64,000 nucleotides of DNA from Chytriomyces cf. hyalinus JEL632 (taxonomy: Eukaryota; Chytridiomycota; Chytridiomycetes; Chytridiales; Chytriomycetaceae). The translations under genes were made by a program, and so were the position numbers. The stretch spans positions 339,032-403,031 of the forward strand of contig JAIWWG010000023.1 in assembly GCA_025435555.1 (NCBI GenBank), given 5' to 3'. Every line of letters starts with the position of its first letter. The stretch's first letter is position 1. Under the pieces are notes generated by a model. The model did no database searches, was not told the DNA's origin, and saw only the letters and a list, made by a program, of their open reading frames with translations. Shown here one piece after another: positions 1 to 10,034 of this stretch.

Positions 1-115
1 GAGACAGATAGAGAACAGATAGAGAACAGATAGAGACAGATAGCGACAGATAGAGACAGATAGAGACAGATAGAGACAGACAGACACAGACAGAGACAGA
101 CACAGACGCAGACGA
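1..115. repeat. Degenerate 10-bp tandem repeat (GACAGATAGA-like)
   Basis: The window opens inside a tandem array built on a purine-rich 10-bp unit close to GACAGATAGA. The copies become more degenerate (GACAGACACA, GACAGACGCA) towards position 115. The left boundary is outside the window. It lies upstream of the Ca2+-ATPase gene; no function can be assigned. Confidence 0.85.
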
Positions 116-278
116 TGCCACAGGATGGTGGATGGTGGACGGCGGTGGAAGAGTGTCTGTCTCACGTCGTGTCGTCGCTCGTTGAACACGGTTGAACAGA
201 CACGAAGTGCATCGATAAAATTAAGCACAGGCGCACGAATAAAAAAGATTTTAAAAGACGTTCAGCAGCCGTCGGGCA

Positions 279-284
279 TATAAA
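279..284 (+). promoter_or_regulatory. TATA-like box of the Ca2+-ATPase gene
   Basis: A TATAAA hexamer lies 65 bp upstream of the chosen ATG at 349, on the coding strand. The distance fits a TATA box with a short 5' leader. This is inferred from motif and position only. Confidence 0.35.
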
Positions 285-348
285 TGGACCTCCACATTCT
301 CTATTCGGCAATTTTCTTGAAGAAAAAAGAAATCTCAATTACCTAATA

Positions 349-3300
349 ATGAACAACTCAGGCACGCGCCGTTCGCAGAAATCAGCGGTCAGAACCAACA
401 CCGGCCTCTCCACAGCCTCCAACGACACAGCTTCATCAGACTCGTTCCTTCGACCAACCCAACCAACTCGGAGTTCTTCCCGCAACTCGGCCGTGTCCGA
501 CAACTCCCAGTTGATCGCGCTGTCTCCGCTGACCGCAACTCAGGACAGCGGCTTTCTGGTTGCGCATGCTGTAAGTAGCTGCATTCGTTTGGATGCCCCG
601 TAGATGCTCTTGTCTGTGTTTTTTCTGACGTTGGGCTTATTTGCCGTGTTCAACAGCCACCACGACAAGGCTCTACGCACTCTGGCGTCTCCACGCTGGG
701 CAACTCCTCATTCAACTCTCAAGCGCGCCTTCTAGATCCTAACGCTTCCGCGGAATCAACCAAGATTAATCTCGGCTCCAAAGATTCAAGCGCCGTGTTT
801 GGTGTCACCCCAGACCAGATTCATGACATGATTGACCCAAAAAGCCCTGAAAAACTCAGCGCATTCGGTGGAATCCAAGGGATAATTTCCCGCCTGAGGT
901 CGAACGAGACAATGGGACTCTCGGATAAAGAGCACCTTCACGCCGGGGGCTGGGAATCCCAAGTAGCCAGCAGCACAGCTACTGAATTCAAGCATAGCGA
1001 GCCCGTCACGTTTAAAGTGACCGATGATGTTGGTGTTGTTGTGGAACACTTGGTCATTTCCACCGAGACAACCGTGAAAGTTCCAACTCCAAGCATTCAC
1101 TCCACCAAAGGGGAAACCGAATCTTTTGCTGAAAGAATAAGGTTTTTTGGCGATAACTCTCTCCCAGAGCCTGCATCACGGTCATTGTGGGACTTTGCCA
1201 AGGAAGCCTTGAAGGACCGCACTCTCATCATTTTACTCATCGCCGCATTCGCTGAAATTGCGATTGGCATTTATAAAACCGTTTTTGCGGAGGAGAAGGA
1301 TCCATACGGCTTCATTGATGGCTTGGCCATCGTTATTGCCGGTTAGTAGTGCTTCCTCACACATAGCTTGACTGCGACTAACAATCTTTTGCATCCCAAA
1401 TCAAGTTGTTGTCATTGTTTTGATCTCCTCAGTCAACGACTACCGAAAGCAAGCACAATTTCACAAGCTCAGCAGCTTTTCAACTTCTTTATCGCGCGTT
1501 CAGGTCACAAGAAGTGGGGAAACCATTCAGATCAAGACGGCAGAACTTCTGGTCGGAGATATTCTTCATATCCAAGCAGGGGATGTGCTTCCCGCCGATG
1601 GTCTCGTTGTGCAAGCATTCAACATCTCAACCGACGAATCTGCAATGACCGGGGAAGCCGTGACACTCACGAAAGACACAGAAATGGATCCTTTCTTGTT
1701 CTCCGGTACCAAAGTCGTGAATGGCGTTGGCAAAATGGTTGTCATTGCTACTGGGCGCAACTCCATGAATGGCCGACTGATGGCTGCCCTCGACGCCGAA
1801 GAGCCCGAACCCACACCACTTCAAGGAAAACTTGGAAAGCTCGCAGATTTAATTGCCAAATTCGGTACCGTGATCGCCGTGGGCATGTTGGTAGCATTGG
1901 GCATTCTGTACGCCATCTTTCATCGCAACGACGGAAAAGGAGCTGTAAAAATCGCCAACGACATCATCAACCTTTTCATCATTGCCATCACACTGGTGGT
2001 TGTGGCTGTGCCGGAAGGCTTACCACTCGCAGTCACCATCTCCCTTGCGCATGCGACACTCAAGATGCTCAAGGACAACAACCTCGTTCGACACCTGAAA
2101 GCGTGTGAGACAATGGGCAACGCGACAACGATTTGCTCGGACAAAACGGGGACTCTCACTCAGAACAAAATGACAGTCGTTGTCGGGGTCGTTGCTTGCC
2201 GTCCCTTTGGAGCAGAAAACCTGAGCAACAATAGCAACGAAGAAGTAGTTTTGATGGATTTACTCACAAAGCGATCCAGCGATAAAGCCATCAAGAACAC
2301 TGCGGTCAGCAGCAGTCTCTCTGATGCATTCAGCAACCTTCCAACTGCTGTTTTGAACCACATTGCACGATCCATCAACGTCAACTCGACTGCAGAAGAA
2401 GTCGCCACCGATGCAGCAGAAAAAGCAGCGGCCGTCGCTGCTCAGACTGAATCCATCGGAAAGAAGTCCAACAAAGAGCAAGACGGAAAGCGTGCCACTG
2501 AATTTATTGGTTCAAAAACTGAAGTCGCTCTCCTCGAATTTACCAACAAACTTGGCCGTTCATACCAGCAAGACCGACAAAATTCACAAGTGCTGGAAGT
2601 AATTCCATTCTCATCGGACCGCAAGAGGATGAGCACCATCATCAAAATACCTGAAAATCAGCTTGACGCAGCCTTGGAACGCCATCTCTCTCTTACTCAT
2701 GCGGACTCACCAGCCTCTGAAACCAAGTGGCTCTTTTGTAAAGGCGCTGCAGAACTCGTTGTCAAACTGTGCGACCGTTACGTTGATGAGGAAGGCAAAG
2801 TGATGCCACTTTCAGACGCTGTTCGCGCCGAATTCGAAGCTACCATTGAAACAATGGCTTCTTGCGCTTTAAGAACAATCTGCGTTGCTTTCAAATCCAT
2901 TGAAACTTGTGTTCCAAATGGCGCTGAAGCAGATGCAGATGCCGCAAGTGACGATGCGAATCTGATTCTTGCATGTGTTGTTGGTATCAAAGACCCCATT
3001 CGTCCAGAAGTCCCAGCAGCCGTGGCAGACTGTATGCGCGCTGGTGTGGTGGTTCGAATGGTGACTGGTGACAACATGACGACGGCTCGTTCCATTGCCA
3101 AGAATGCTGGAATCTTGACCAGCGGAGACGCAATTGGCGAGTACACAGTCATGGATGGTCCCACGTTTAGAAAGCTTTCTCCCGAAATGATGGACACTGT
3201 CCTTCCGCAACTGCGAGTTTTGGCCCGCTCTTCACCGCTTGACAAGCAGATTCTGGTCAACAACTTGAAGCGTCTTGGAGAAACGGTTGCAGTAACCGGA

Positions 3301-3934
3301 GACGGTACGAATGATGCACCTGCACTAAAGAGTGCTGACGTTGGTTTCAGTATGGGTATTGCTGGTACCGAAATGGCAAAAGAAGCGTCCGATATCATTC
3401 TCCTCGACGATAACTTTGCATCGCTCACCAAGGCCATCATCTGGGGCCGCTCCGTATACGACTCTGTGCGCAAGTTTTTGCAGTTTCAACTCACAGTGAA
3501 CATTGTTGCTGTCGTCATGACGGTCGTTTCCTCATTCTTGACTGCAATCTTTTCTGAAGACAAAATCCCATTGTCTGTATTGAATGCAGTGCAGTTACTC
3601 TGGGTGAATCTTATCATGGATACCTTTGCCGCGCTTGCTCTCGCAACAGACCCGCCTACACCAGAGCTGCTCAACAGGCCGCCTGCCCGGAAATCAGACC
3701 CGCTCATCAATTATGACATGTGGAAAATGGTACTCGGGCAAGCCGCTTTTCAGATTGTAGTGTGTCTGGGACTTTACTGCGGTAAAGTATCATGGGTAGA
3801 TGGAGGCATGGATGTTCTTCTTGGCAATACGTATACAGACTCGTATTTGAAGATGGGAACACTGGTGTTCAACACGTTTGTTTTCTGCCAACTGTTCAAC
3901 GAGGTCAATTGCAGAGTCATTGGAAAAGGTGAGG

Positions 3935-3967
<33 letters not shown>

Positions 3968-4216
3968 GTTGGTTGAGACTGACTCTTTTTACTAGATTTG
4001 AATATTTTCAACAACATTTCCAAGAACCCACTGTTTGCAATAATTGTCAGTGGTTCAGTGGTAGTGCAGGTTGTGATTGTCCAGTTTGGCGGGATCGTGT
4101 TCCACACTGTCAGTCTGGATGCCATGGACTGGCTGCTCTGCATCGGCGTCTCGTTCTTGACGATTCCGCTGGGCGCCGTGATCCGGCTCCTTCCCGACTT
4201 CTTCCGACGGGATTAG
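349..4216 (+). CDS. P-type Ca2+-transporting ATPase, type IIB (PMC1/PMCA-like)
   Basis: Pumps Ca2+ out of the cytosol at the plasma membrane or vacuole using ATP. Model: exons 349-570, 657-1341, 1406-3928, 3996-4216, giving 1216 codons in a closed frame. Hallmarks in order: DESAMTGE actuator loop, PEGLPLAVT in M4, the phosphorylation site DKTGTLT, KGAAE in the nucleotide-binding domain (KGA(S/A)E type), TGDN, GDGTNDAPALK, and an M6 stretch ending ATDPPTPE. The roughly 140 N-terminal residues are Ser/Thr-rich and disordered. The C-terminus stops soon after the last membrane segment (FFRRD), so there is no room for the long calmodulin-binding tail of animal PMCAs; in that it resembles yeast Pmc1. 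The third intron holds a run of 31 T. An AATAAA lies at 4225-4230, and a transposon is inserted 29 bp after the stop codon. Confidence 0.95.
3936..3966 (+). repeat. Poly(T) run, 31 nt, inside an intron
   Basis: An uninterrupted homopolymer of 31 T lies in the last intron (3929-3995) of the Ca2+-ATPase gene and serves as an extreme polypyrimidine tract before the acceptor. Its length is likely to vary between strains and sequencing reads. Confidence 0.9.
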
Positions 4217-4237
4217 TCAGACTAAATAAAATGATAT

Positions 4238-4245
4238 CTGAATGC
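4238..4245. repeat. Left target-site duplication, 8 bp
   Basis: CTGAATGC directly precedes the first base of the left terminal inverted repeat. It is repeated exactly at 9897-9904 after the right one. An 8-bp duplication is the length reported for Zisupton/KDZ elements. Confidence 0.95.
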
Positions 4246-4354
4246 CACCTAGTCTGAATATCGTGGACGAGTAAAATCAGAATTGATTTCAATAAATGCC
4301 CCGATATATATCACTGTTTGCCGTGAGATTCACCATGAAAACAGAAAAATACTT
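4246..4354 (+). repeat. Left terminal inverted repeat, 109 bp
   Basis: Reads CACCTAGTCTGAATATCGTG at its outer end and is the exact reverse complement of 9788-9896. Identity ends at 4354, where the two sides diverge (GGAAGG against AGAAAA). It contains AATAAA at 4292-4297, which could serve as a poly(A) signal for the neighbouring gene. Confidence 0.95.
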
Positions 4355-4381
4355 GGAAGGGAAAATCGGACACCGATGTGA

Positions 4382-6048
4382 ATGCAACTGAATGCAACAG
4401 CAACAGCATCTTCTGAACTGAAAACTTCTGTACTGTTCGTGCGAACTCAGATGCCATTGACAAAGGAGCAGTCGGCTCGAGTTCGCCATGAAGTTGATCA
4501 TGCAGGACTTAAGAACCTGGTGAGCTGCAACGATAGAATCACAGCCTTGAGCGCAGAGTTTCAATGTGATGTGAAAACAGTGAAGGTATTCAAATCGCAT
4601 TTATTCAGTGGTGAGGTGGAATTGAGGCGTGCGTTGTTAACAAGAGCGTTTCAGATTAGCATCAGCAACTATCAGCAGCTTAAGAAAAGAAAAGCTGCCA
4701 ATGACGGTGTTGTACCTGCAGTAGGACTGGAGCCCACACATGATCAGCAACTTGAGAAGAGTCCATCAATTCCTGACCTCTGTGAACTCCACGACATCCT
4801 GGTACAGAAGCCTCGAAAGGTGCGACTTGTCACCTCGGAAAAGATGCCAGGCTACCAAATGTTTCTGCGCACACTTGGGGAGCAGCTGAAAGGTAAGACA
4901 GCTGTATTATATCTGGCGACAGCAGTAACAACTGTCTCACACAGAGGTTAATAAAGCGCGCAAGAGGGAAAACAGTCAGGCTGAACTTCTTCAGATGAAT
5001 GAATTTCAGATGGTCACCTCAGATTCAGGTGGTCTGCTTGGCAGCAAATGGGCGGCACTGAGTCAAAACGAGCGTGATGAATATGAAAGAATGGCATGCA
5101 GTCAAATGTTGGCGAGTAAAGAAAGTGTGGACTCAACTGGAAATAGCGCGGAATTGCAGGAGGCGCAGGGAAAGCTTATTCGATAATGGTCACTGCGATA
5201 AGAAATTTTGGTGCGTTGACTGGCTTTTTTTGCATTTGTATCTGAAACCTCCATTAGTGAAGCTTGGTGGAACTCATATTGGCGTTTCGAGACTGCCGCA
5301 TGAATTGGATGACAATCGCCGCATTGTCACTGTTGCTGATGGAGATTTCGCTGAAGAAACTATACGGCAAACTGCAACAGCGGCCTTAAAACACCAGACA
5401 GCTAAAGTACTCACATTTTTTGATCTGCGGCAAAGATTAGAGCAGAATGAAAATGGTGGTAAGATAATTACTCGCCCCAAAAAGGCAGCTGGTGGAGTTC
5501 AAACAAGACGCGAGGCATTTCACCGAGATTTGCTCAAAAAGTTTCGAAGGTTCAAGCCTGAAGCAACAAGAGTTCCTCTGAGGGAACTGCGGCAAGGAAA
5601 GGTTCATGGAGTTCAACTGTTAAGTGCGTACCAAAATCCTTTAATTTGAATGCTCAACACTAAATAACAAACAGACTGGCCCAGTTCCGTGGAAAGATCC
5701 GCTAACTTCAATGAGAAAGAACTGGAGATGCTTGAAAGAAATCCAGTGCTGCTTGTGGAAAGCACTGACTGCACTGATGATTACTGTGAAGTTTTCAGCA
5801 GGTCATCTGTGGAAGAAAATGCTGCTCAGATTGAAAATCAAAGAAACTTATCTGGACGCTTACACCAAGCTGCCGCTGATACAGAAGTTTTGGATGCAAC
5901 AATGTCAACCCAGTTTGGAACTCCAGCTATTGATGGAGTTACACAAGTGCATCAATCTGCAGCAGACCTCGACGGAATTGATCTTGACGCCATTGAAGCC
6001 ATGCTTGCTGTTGCACTGATGGAGTCAAACAACAACAAACAGAATTAA
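4382..6048 (+). CDS. Transposon passenger gene with HMG-box-like domain
   Basis: Model: exons 4382-4892, 4945-5115, 5258-5623, 5675-6048 (473 codons, frame closed). The 5116-5257 intron is the least certain; 5125 is an alternative donor. Residues about 153-225 resemble an HMG box, the minor-groove DNA-binding fold: a start like MPGYQMFLR, a basic stretch (KARKRE), then GSKWAALSQNERDEYERMA, which matches the helix 2-3 signature of the family (W, LS, Y). The rest is not recognised. A basic segment near residues 300-350 and an acidic C-terminus (DLDGIDLDAIEAM) are visible. It faces the transposase gene inside the same element, so it may help the element bind DNA or integrate; that is inference. 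An AATAAA follows near 6071. Confidence 0.7.
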
Positions 6049-7103
6049 CACCCTCCTCAATGCGCCAGAAAATAAAGTTAACTCACGCGCTATTGGCAGA
6101 ATTGTAAATCAGATGCGCAGAGGTGGTTTGGCGGGAGAATTGTGTTTGAGTGCGTCGCAGATCATGCCAGTGTTCATGCGCGCAACACCACCTTGGGATT
6201 CGAAACACATTGAGAAGCAGCGACTAGATTGCATCGATCTGGGTGTATGATATTCGCACATTGGAAGGTCTTAAGCATGTATTCGAACTTGATTTGAGAG
6301 CAGGTTTTCCCACCTGCATGTGTTGAGTTGCATGAGGAGGCATATTCGAGTCCATGGCATCCACATCGGTGGGAATTGTGGTTCCAGACTGGCAGTGACA
6401 TGAACAATGAGTTTGGTGAGGCCGGGTTGGTACTGGGTTGGATAGCGTATGAACCTCTTCTATTTGATTCTGCGCCCCAAAACTCCGACAGGAGTGTTTA
6501 CGCTTGTATTGAACACTTGAACTGTCCAGATAGATGACAGCAAATATGAATGAGAGTTGGCAGTCAATATGAAAAGCAGAGAGTGGCACTTACGCCCAGA
6601 GCACCTGACATTTTCCCTCAGTTTTATTTACCTTGTAACCTGAAACGCGTCAAACTGGCTGCGGAGGTTGAATGCAGTGCATGTAAAATGATGATCTGCA
6701 AGTATCTCAGCTGAATTGAGTTGTTTAGAAGGCCTTGCAATCTCAAATGACTTTAACACTATGTGCTAGAAACTGACGGGATAGAAATGCAGGGAACAGA
6801 TTGGAGACACGTTCCAACGCTGTGAAGCTTGCTACCAATTTTCAAAGCCATTGTTAAGCGCCATTCAAAATAGGTGATGACAGGTTATCAAGGACATGTA
6901 CGAAAAGCCTCATGGTTTCCAGCCTGACACGCGTGGTTGTATCAGATGTTTGATGACATCACAACACTCACTAATCACAACTTCCATCGAGCATCTCCTT
7001 GGAACAATTTGTTTCTGCCATGTCATACTTATCTCCGTATCTTGCTCTTTTGTAAGGGTTGAACGGATCAGCTGCAAATATCTGGCAGCAAAGACGCTTT
7101 ATT
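6049..7103. other. Transposon interior without a supported gene
   Basis: About 1.05 kb between the convergent 3' ends of the passenger and transposase genes. Open frames up to about 120 codons occur on both strands but overlap each other, lack recognisable domains and do not join into a spliced model. It may hold 3' untranslated regions or a decayed third gene. I see no RNA gene or repeat in it. Confidence 0.5.
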
Positions 7104-9773
7104 TCAGAACTTCAATTGAAAATGCAATTTGTGAATCTTCTGCTTGAATCCATCATGAACCTGATTTAAATGGCTATTTATATATGGCTGCCGGCTGGTT
7201 GCATAGCTACGATCAAGGTTGCGACCACGTTCAAGAAATCCTGTATCCTCACTAAGTTTTCTTCGAAGGATTGCTTTGAAAGCTTCCTTACAGGGCAAAG
7301 GGCTGTCACAGGCATCAACAGCCTTTAGTCGCAGCACCCATTGACCATGCTGACTATCCACCCGCTTTTCATAAAATTTGATGAAGTTCCACAGTGCATG
7401 CCGCCAGTGATAAATATCCTCAACTCCTCGCCAATACTTCTGAATCCATGCCTCCTCAGATTTGCCTTTCAATTCAAGCTCATCAATGATTTGCTGAATG
7501 GTGATATCTGATGTTGTGCTACCAATGTTGTTGAGTTCCTCCAGAATTGCTTTCAACTGATTGAATTGGGATTTTAGATGGCGGCGAAGCTTCGATGCGA
7601 CATTTGTGCCCATATGACTCTTAAGAATTTTCCTTGTACGCGTGATTGCACGACCTCTGTCATCAGCCTGTTCGCGAAGCAAATACATCATCTCCTCAAC
7701 TGACGTCATTCCAGATTTTCGACAGCGGTAATCATTCATCAGATTGGTTCGCCAAGCGTTGTTTTCGACTATAAAGTCTCTATAGCTCCCTCTATTTAAG
7801 TCTGATGGTTGACCAATAGCAGCTTCGATTGATGCCAAGTCAACATACGCCAGATCCAATTTATGAGAAATGATCTTCAAAGCTGATCGCAGCTTTGAAC
7901 AATTGTAGTCTTCGGCAATGAGCGAGATATCCAACTCCCGATTGCCTTCTGTTTCACCGACTGTCAGCCCGATACTTTTCGCAAGTCTTGAGTTCTCTCG
8001 CTCCACTCCCTCACCATCCAGTTTCGTTCCTAGGCCTGCAATAATTCGTGGACTGAATTTGACTTGACATTCTTTGGAATGCGCCTGGGCATGCATGACC
8101 GGAAGGACCGCAATGTATGGCATTTTGATTTTCGTCTGCAGCATGTACGGTTGCTGCAAATGCGCCACTTCCTTACATATCACGTCATATGACAACGCCA
8201 ATTCGCGATTTGGATATTGTTCGCGAATCATTTGAATCACTGTGTCACAGTACAAGAGCCGCTCCCCTTTGGCATCTGTACCAACACTTTAGCATTATGA
8301 GTGTAGATTGAACCCGTTAACTTACTGAAAATCCGCTCAAAAAAGTCGTGCATACAGCCTTGATGGACAATTCGATCGTATTGGCTTTGTTGATTTCGTT
8401 TCTTTGCCATATTTCTCTCTTCTTCTCCAGAGTGGTGCTGTGATGAACAACCGAGGCTTTCAACTGCAATATGCCTTCCTTTCTCACTGGCTCTAGCAAC
8501 ATAGTCTTCACCAGGTTTGCACCAGAATTGACGAGCCCAGCTGTAGTGCCCGTGATTGTGACCCCCTCCATATTTGACCGATCTCTTGCGCGCTGATTCA
8601 AATCCGTCCATTTGCTTCAGAACGACTGGATACTCACCATCTCCATTCCCTTCACACATTGGACACAACGTTTTACCCCAACCAACAGTATCAGGTGCAT
8701 GAACTGATCCATGGTGAACAGCTTGGGACAAACCAGAAAAGAAGCGAACTGCATCCATGAACGGCTGATACAGTCCTTTATTTCGAGCACTTTTCGAAGA
8801 ATCAGAGAAAAAGATTCCCGCGCAGCTTTCGTACGAGGTTCCATGAATGCGCGATTTCAATGCTACTTGCACCATAGGGATAGCAAACGCGTGATCTGTG
8901 AGATACTCGTGTTATTGATATTTGGCATGGAACCTCGTCATTCAACAAACCAGGCTTTACAGCTCGGTTAACCATGAAGCCAAGACCCATGAGCATGGAC
9001 GAAACACTATGGCTGCTGCAGGTGTGGTATATGATTTGTTCGCTCCAGTCTTGCGTACTCAGTTGCGCAACATGCCCACTGTGAACAGGAGACATTTCGC
9101 AGCAATCCAGTCGTCTTGAATTGTGCTGTAGGGGTTCGTCCGAGGCATCAAGAATCCGATGGCATATCGTTTCCTTCCAGTGTATCCCCGCATGAACTTC
9201 ACAGTACGCCGACTTTTGAATCCCAGCCGTTCGACACGTGTAGCACCGGTAAACCGAGACATTTTCGCATCCATCGATGCTGCAAAGACAGCCGGTGAGA
9301 TTCGCAGTGACCAGCTTTGCGTATTCTGCTAGCATAGAAGCCTTGTGATTGTCAAAGTCAACGAACTTTTGCCGTTCTCGTTGGTGATGTTTCGATGGTG
9401 CGTCTGTAAGATGCGAGGCATCCTCGTCAACGACGCGAAATTCGTAATCTTCGTCCGCGTCTGTGTCCGTTGTGTCTGATGAGCATTCGACGGTTTCATT
9501 TGAGGAAACTTCGAAGGGATTCTCGACAAAGTTCGCTGGTTCGTCCAATGGCTCTGCTTCGGGATGTTGCTTCTGCACTCTTACTGGCGGCACTGGTGAC
9601 GTATGGTCAGAAGAATGAGGATGCGTTGTCATCCAGTTCATAAACTCGTCCTCATCGAATTCGACTAAGACAGATCCAGCAGCTTTTTGTCGCTTAGCTA
9701 CTCGTGTCGTTGCAGGGAGTCCTACGTACTGCTCGATCTTTTTTGGTCGACCTCGTTGCTTTGGCAGGCCCAT
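7104..9773 (-). CDS. KDZ-type transposase
   Basis: Catalyses excision and insertion of the surrounding element with an RNase H-like fold. Model (minus strand): exons 9773-8951, 8895-8326, 8275-7104, giving 854 residues; both introns (55 and 50 nt) keep the frame. An AT-hook-like RGRPKK lies at residues 7-12. A Cys/His cluster at about 162-198 (C-x-C-x4-C, C-x2-C, C-x2-H-x3-H) corresponds to the CxC-type zinc domain common in KDZ proteins. Likely catalytic carboxylates are D371 in MDGF, D495 in SYDVICK and E553 or E556 in DGEGVERE. The HAQAHSKECQVKFSPR block before the last is the diagnostic KDZ region (H-x-H-x2-C-x3-F-P type). The C-terminus is helical and charged. Family assignment rests on these motifs; a profile search would settle it. 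Confidence 0.88.
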
Positions 9774-9787
9774 GTCGCTGCTTTTCT

Positions 9788-9896
9788 AAGTATTTTTCTG
9801 TTTTCATGGTGAATCTCACGGCAAACAGTGATATATATCGGGGCATTTATTGAAATCAATTCTGATTTTACTCGTCCACGATATTCAGACTAGGTG
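9788..9896 (-). repeat. Right terminal inverted repeat, 109 bp
   Basis: Exact reverse complement of 4246-4354, ending CAGACTAGGTG at the element's right edge. Its inner end is only 14 bp from the transposase start codon at 9773, so the transposase promoter must lie largely within this repeat. Confidence 0.95.
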
Positions 9897-9904
9897 CTGA
9901 ATGC
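9897..9904. repeat. Right target-site duplication, 8 bp
   Basis: CTGAATGC, identical to 4238-4245. Removing the element and one copy restores one uninterrupted intergenic sequence between the Ca2+-ATPase and NDC1. Confidence 0.95.
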
Positions 9905-10034
9905 ATCAAAAAAAAAGATTATTTAATATATTCATCGCCCATACCAGGCGGACACACACACAGACACCCTCCACTCTCACTAACATCCAACAATAATCAG
10001 ACCGAAAAAAGAAACTCAAGTCGCGAGGCTTCTT

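Larger units (their letters stand above)
4246..9896. mobile_element. Complete KDZ-superfamily DNA transposon (5651 bp)
   Basis: Bounded by 109-bp inverted repeats that match base for base (4246-4354 and 9788-9896), starting CACCTAGTCTG, with identical 8-bp direct repeats outside them. Inside are two convergent genes: a spliced HMG-box-like passenger gene on the plus strand (4382-6048) and a spliced KDZ-type transposase on the minus strand (7104-9773). They are separated by about 1 kb with no firm gene. Perfect repeats, intact duplication and open exons indicate a recent insertion that may still be active (inference). The insertion sits in the intergenic gap between the convergent Ca2+-ATPase and NDC1 genes, so it should do little harm apart from splitting the Ca2+-ATPase 3' region. 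Confidence 0.93.

Noticed and set aside
786-3710. Minus-strand open frames across the Ca2+-ATPase
   Set aside because: They are mirror frames of a gene with all P-type ATPase motifs on the plus strand and carry no domain of their own.
8802-8970. Frameshift in the transposase between its first two open frames
   Set aside because: A 55-nt intron (8896-8950) with TCACAG acceptor restores the frame and yields a continuous KDZ-like sequence, so no mutation need be assumed.
4246-9896. TET/JBP dioxygenase gene inside the KDZ element
   Set aside because: KDZ elements in fungi are known to be associated with TET/JBP genes, so I looked for the HxD...H pattern in all frames of the element. Neither the passenger gene nor the 6049-7103 interval shows it.
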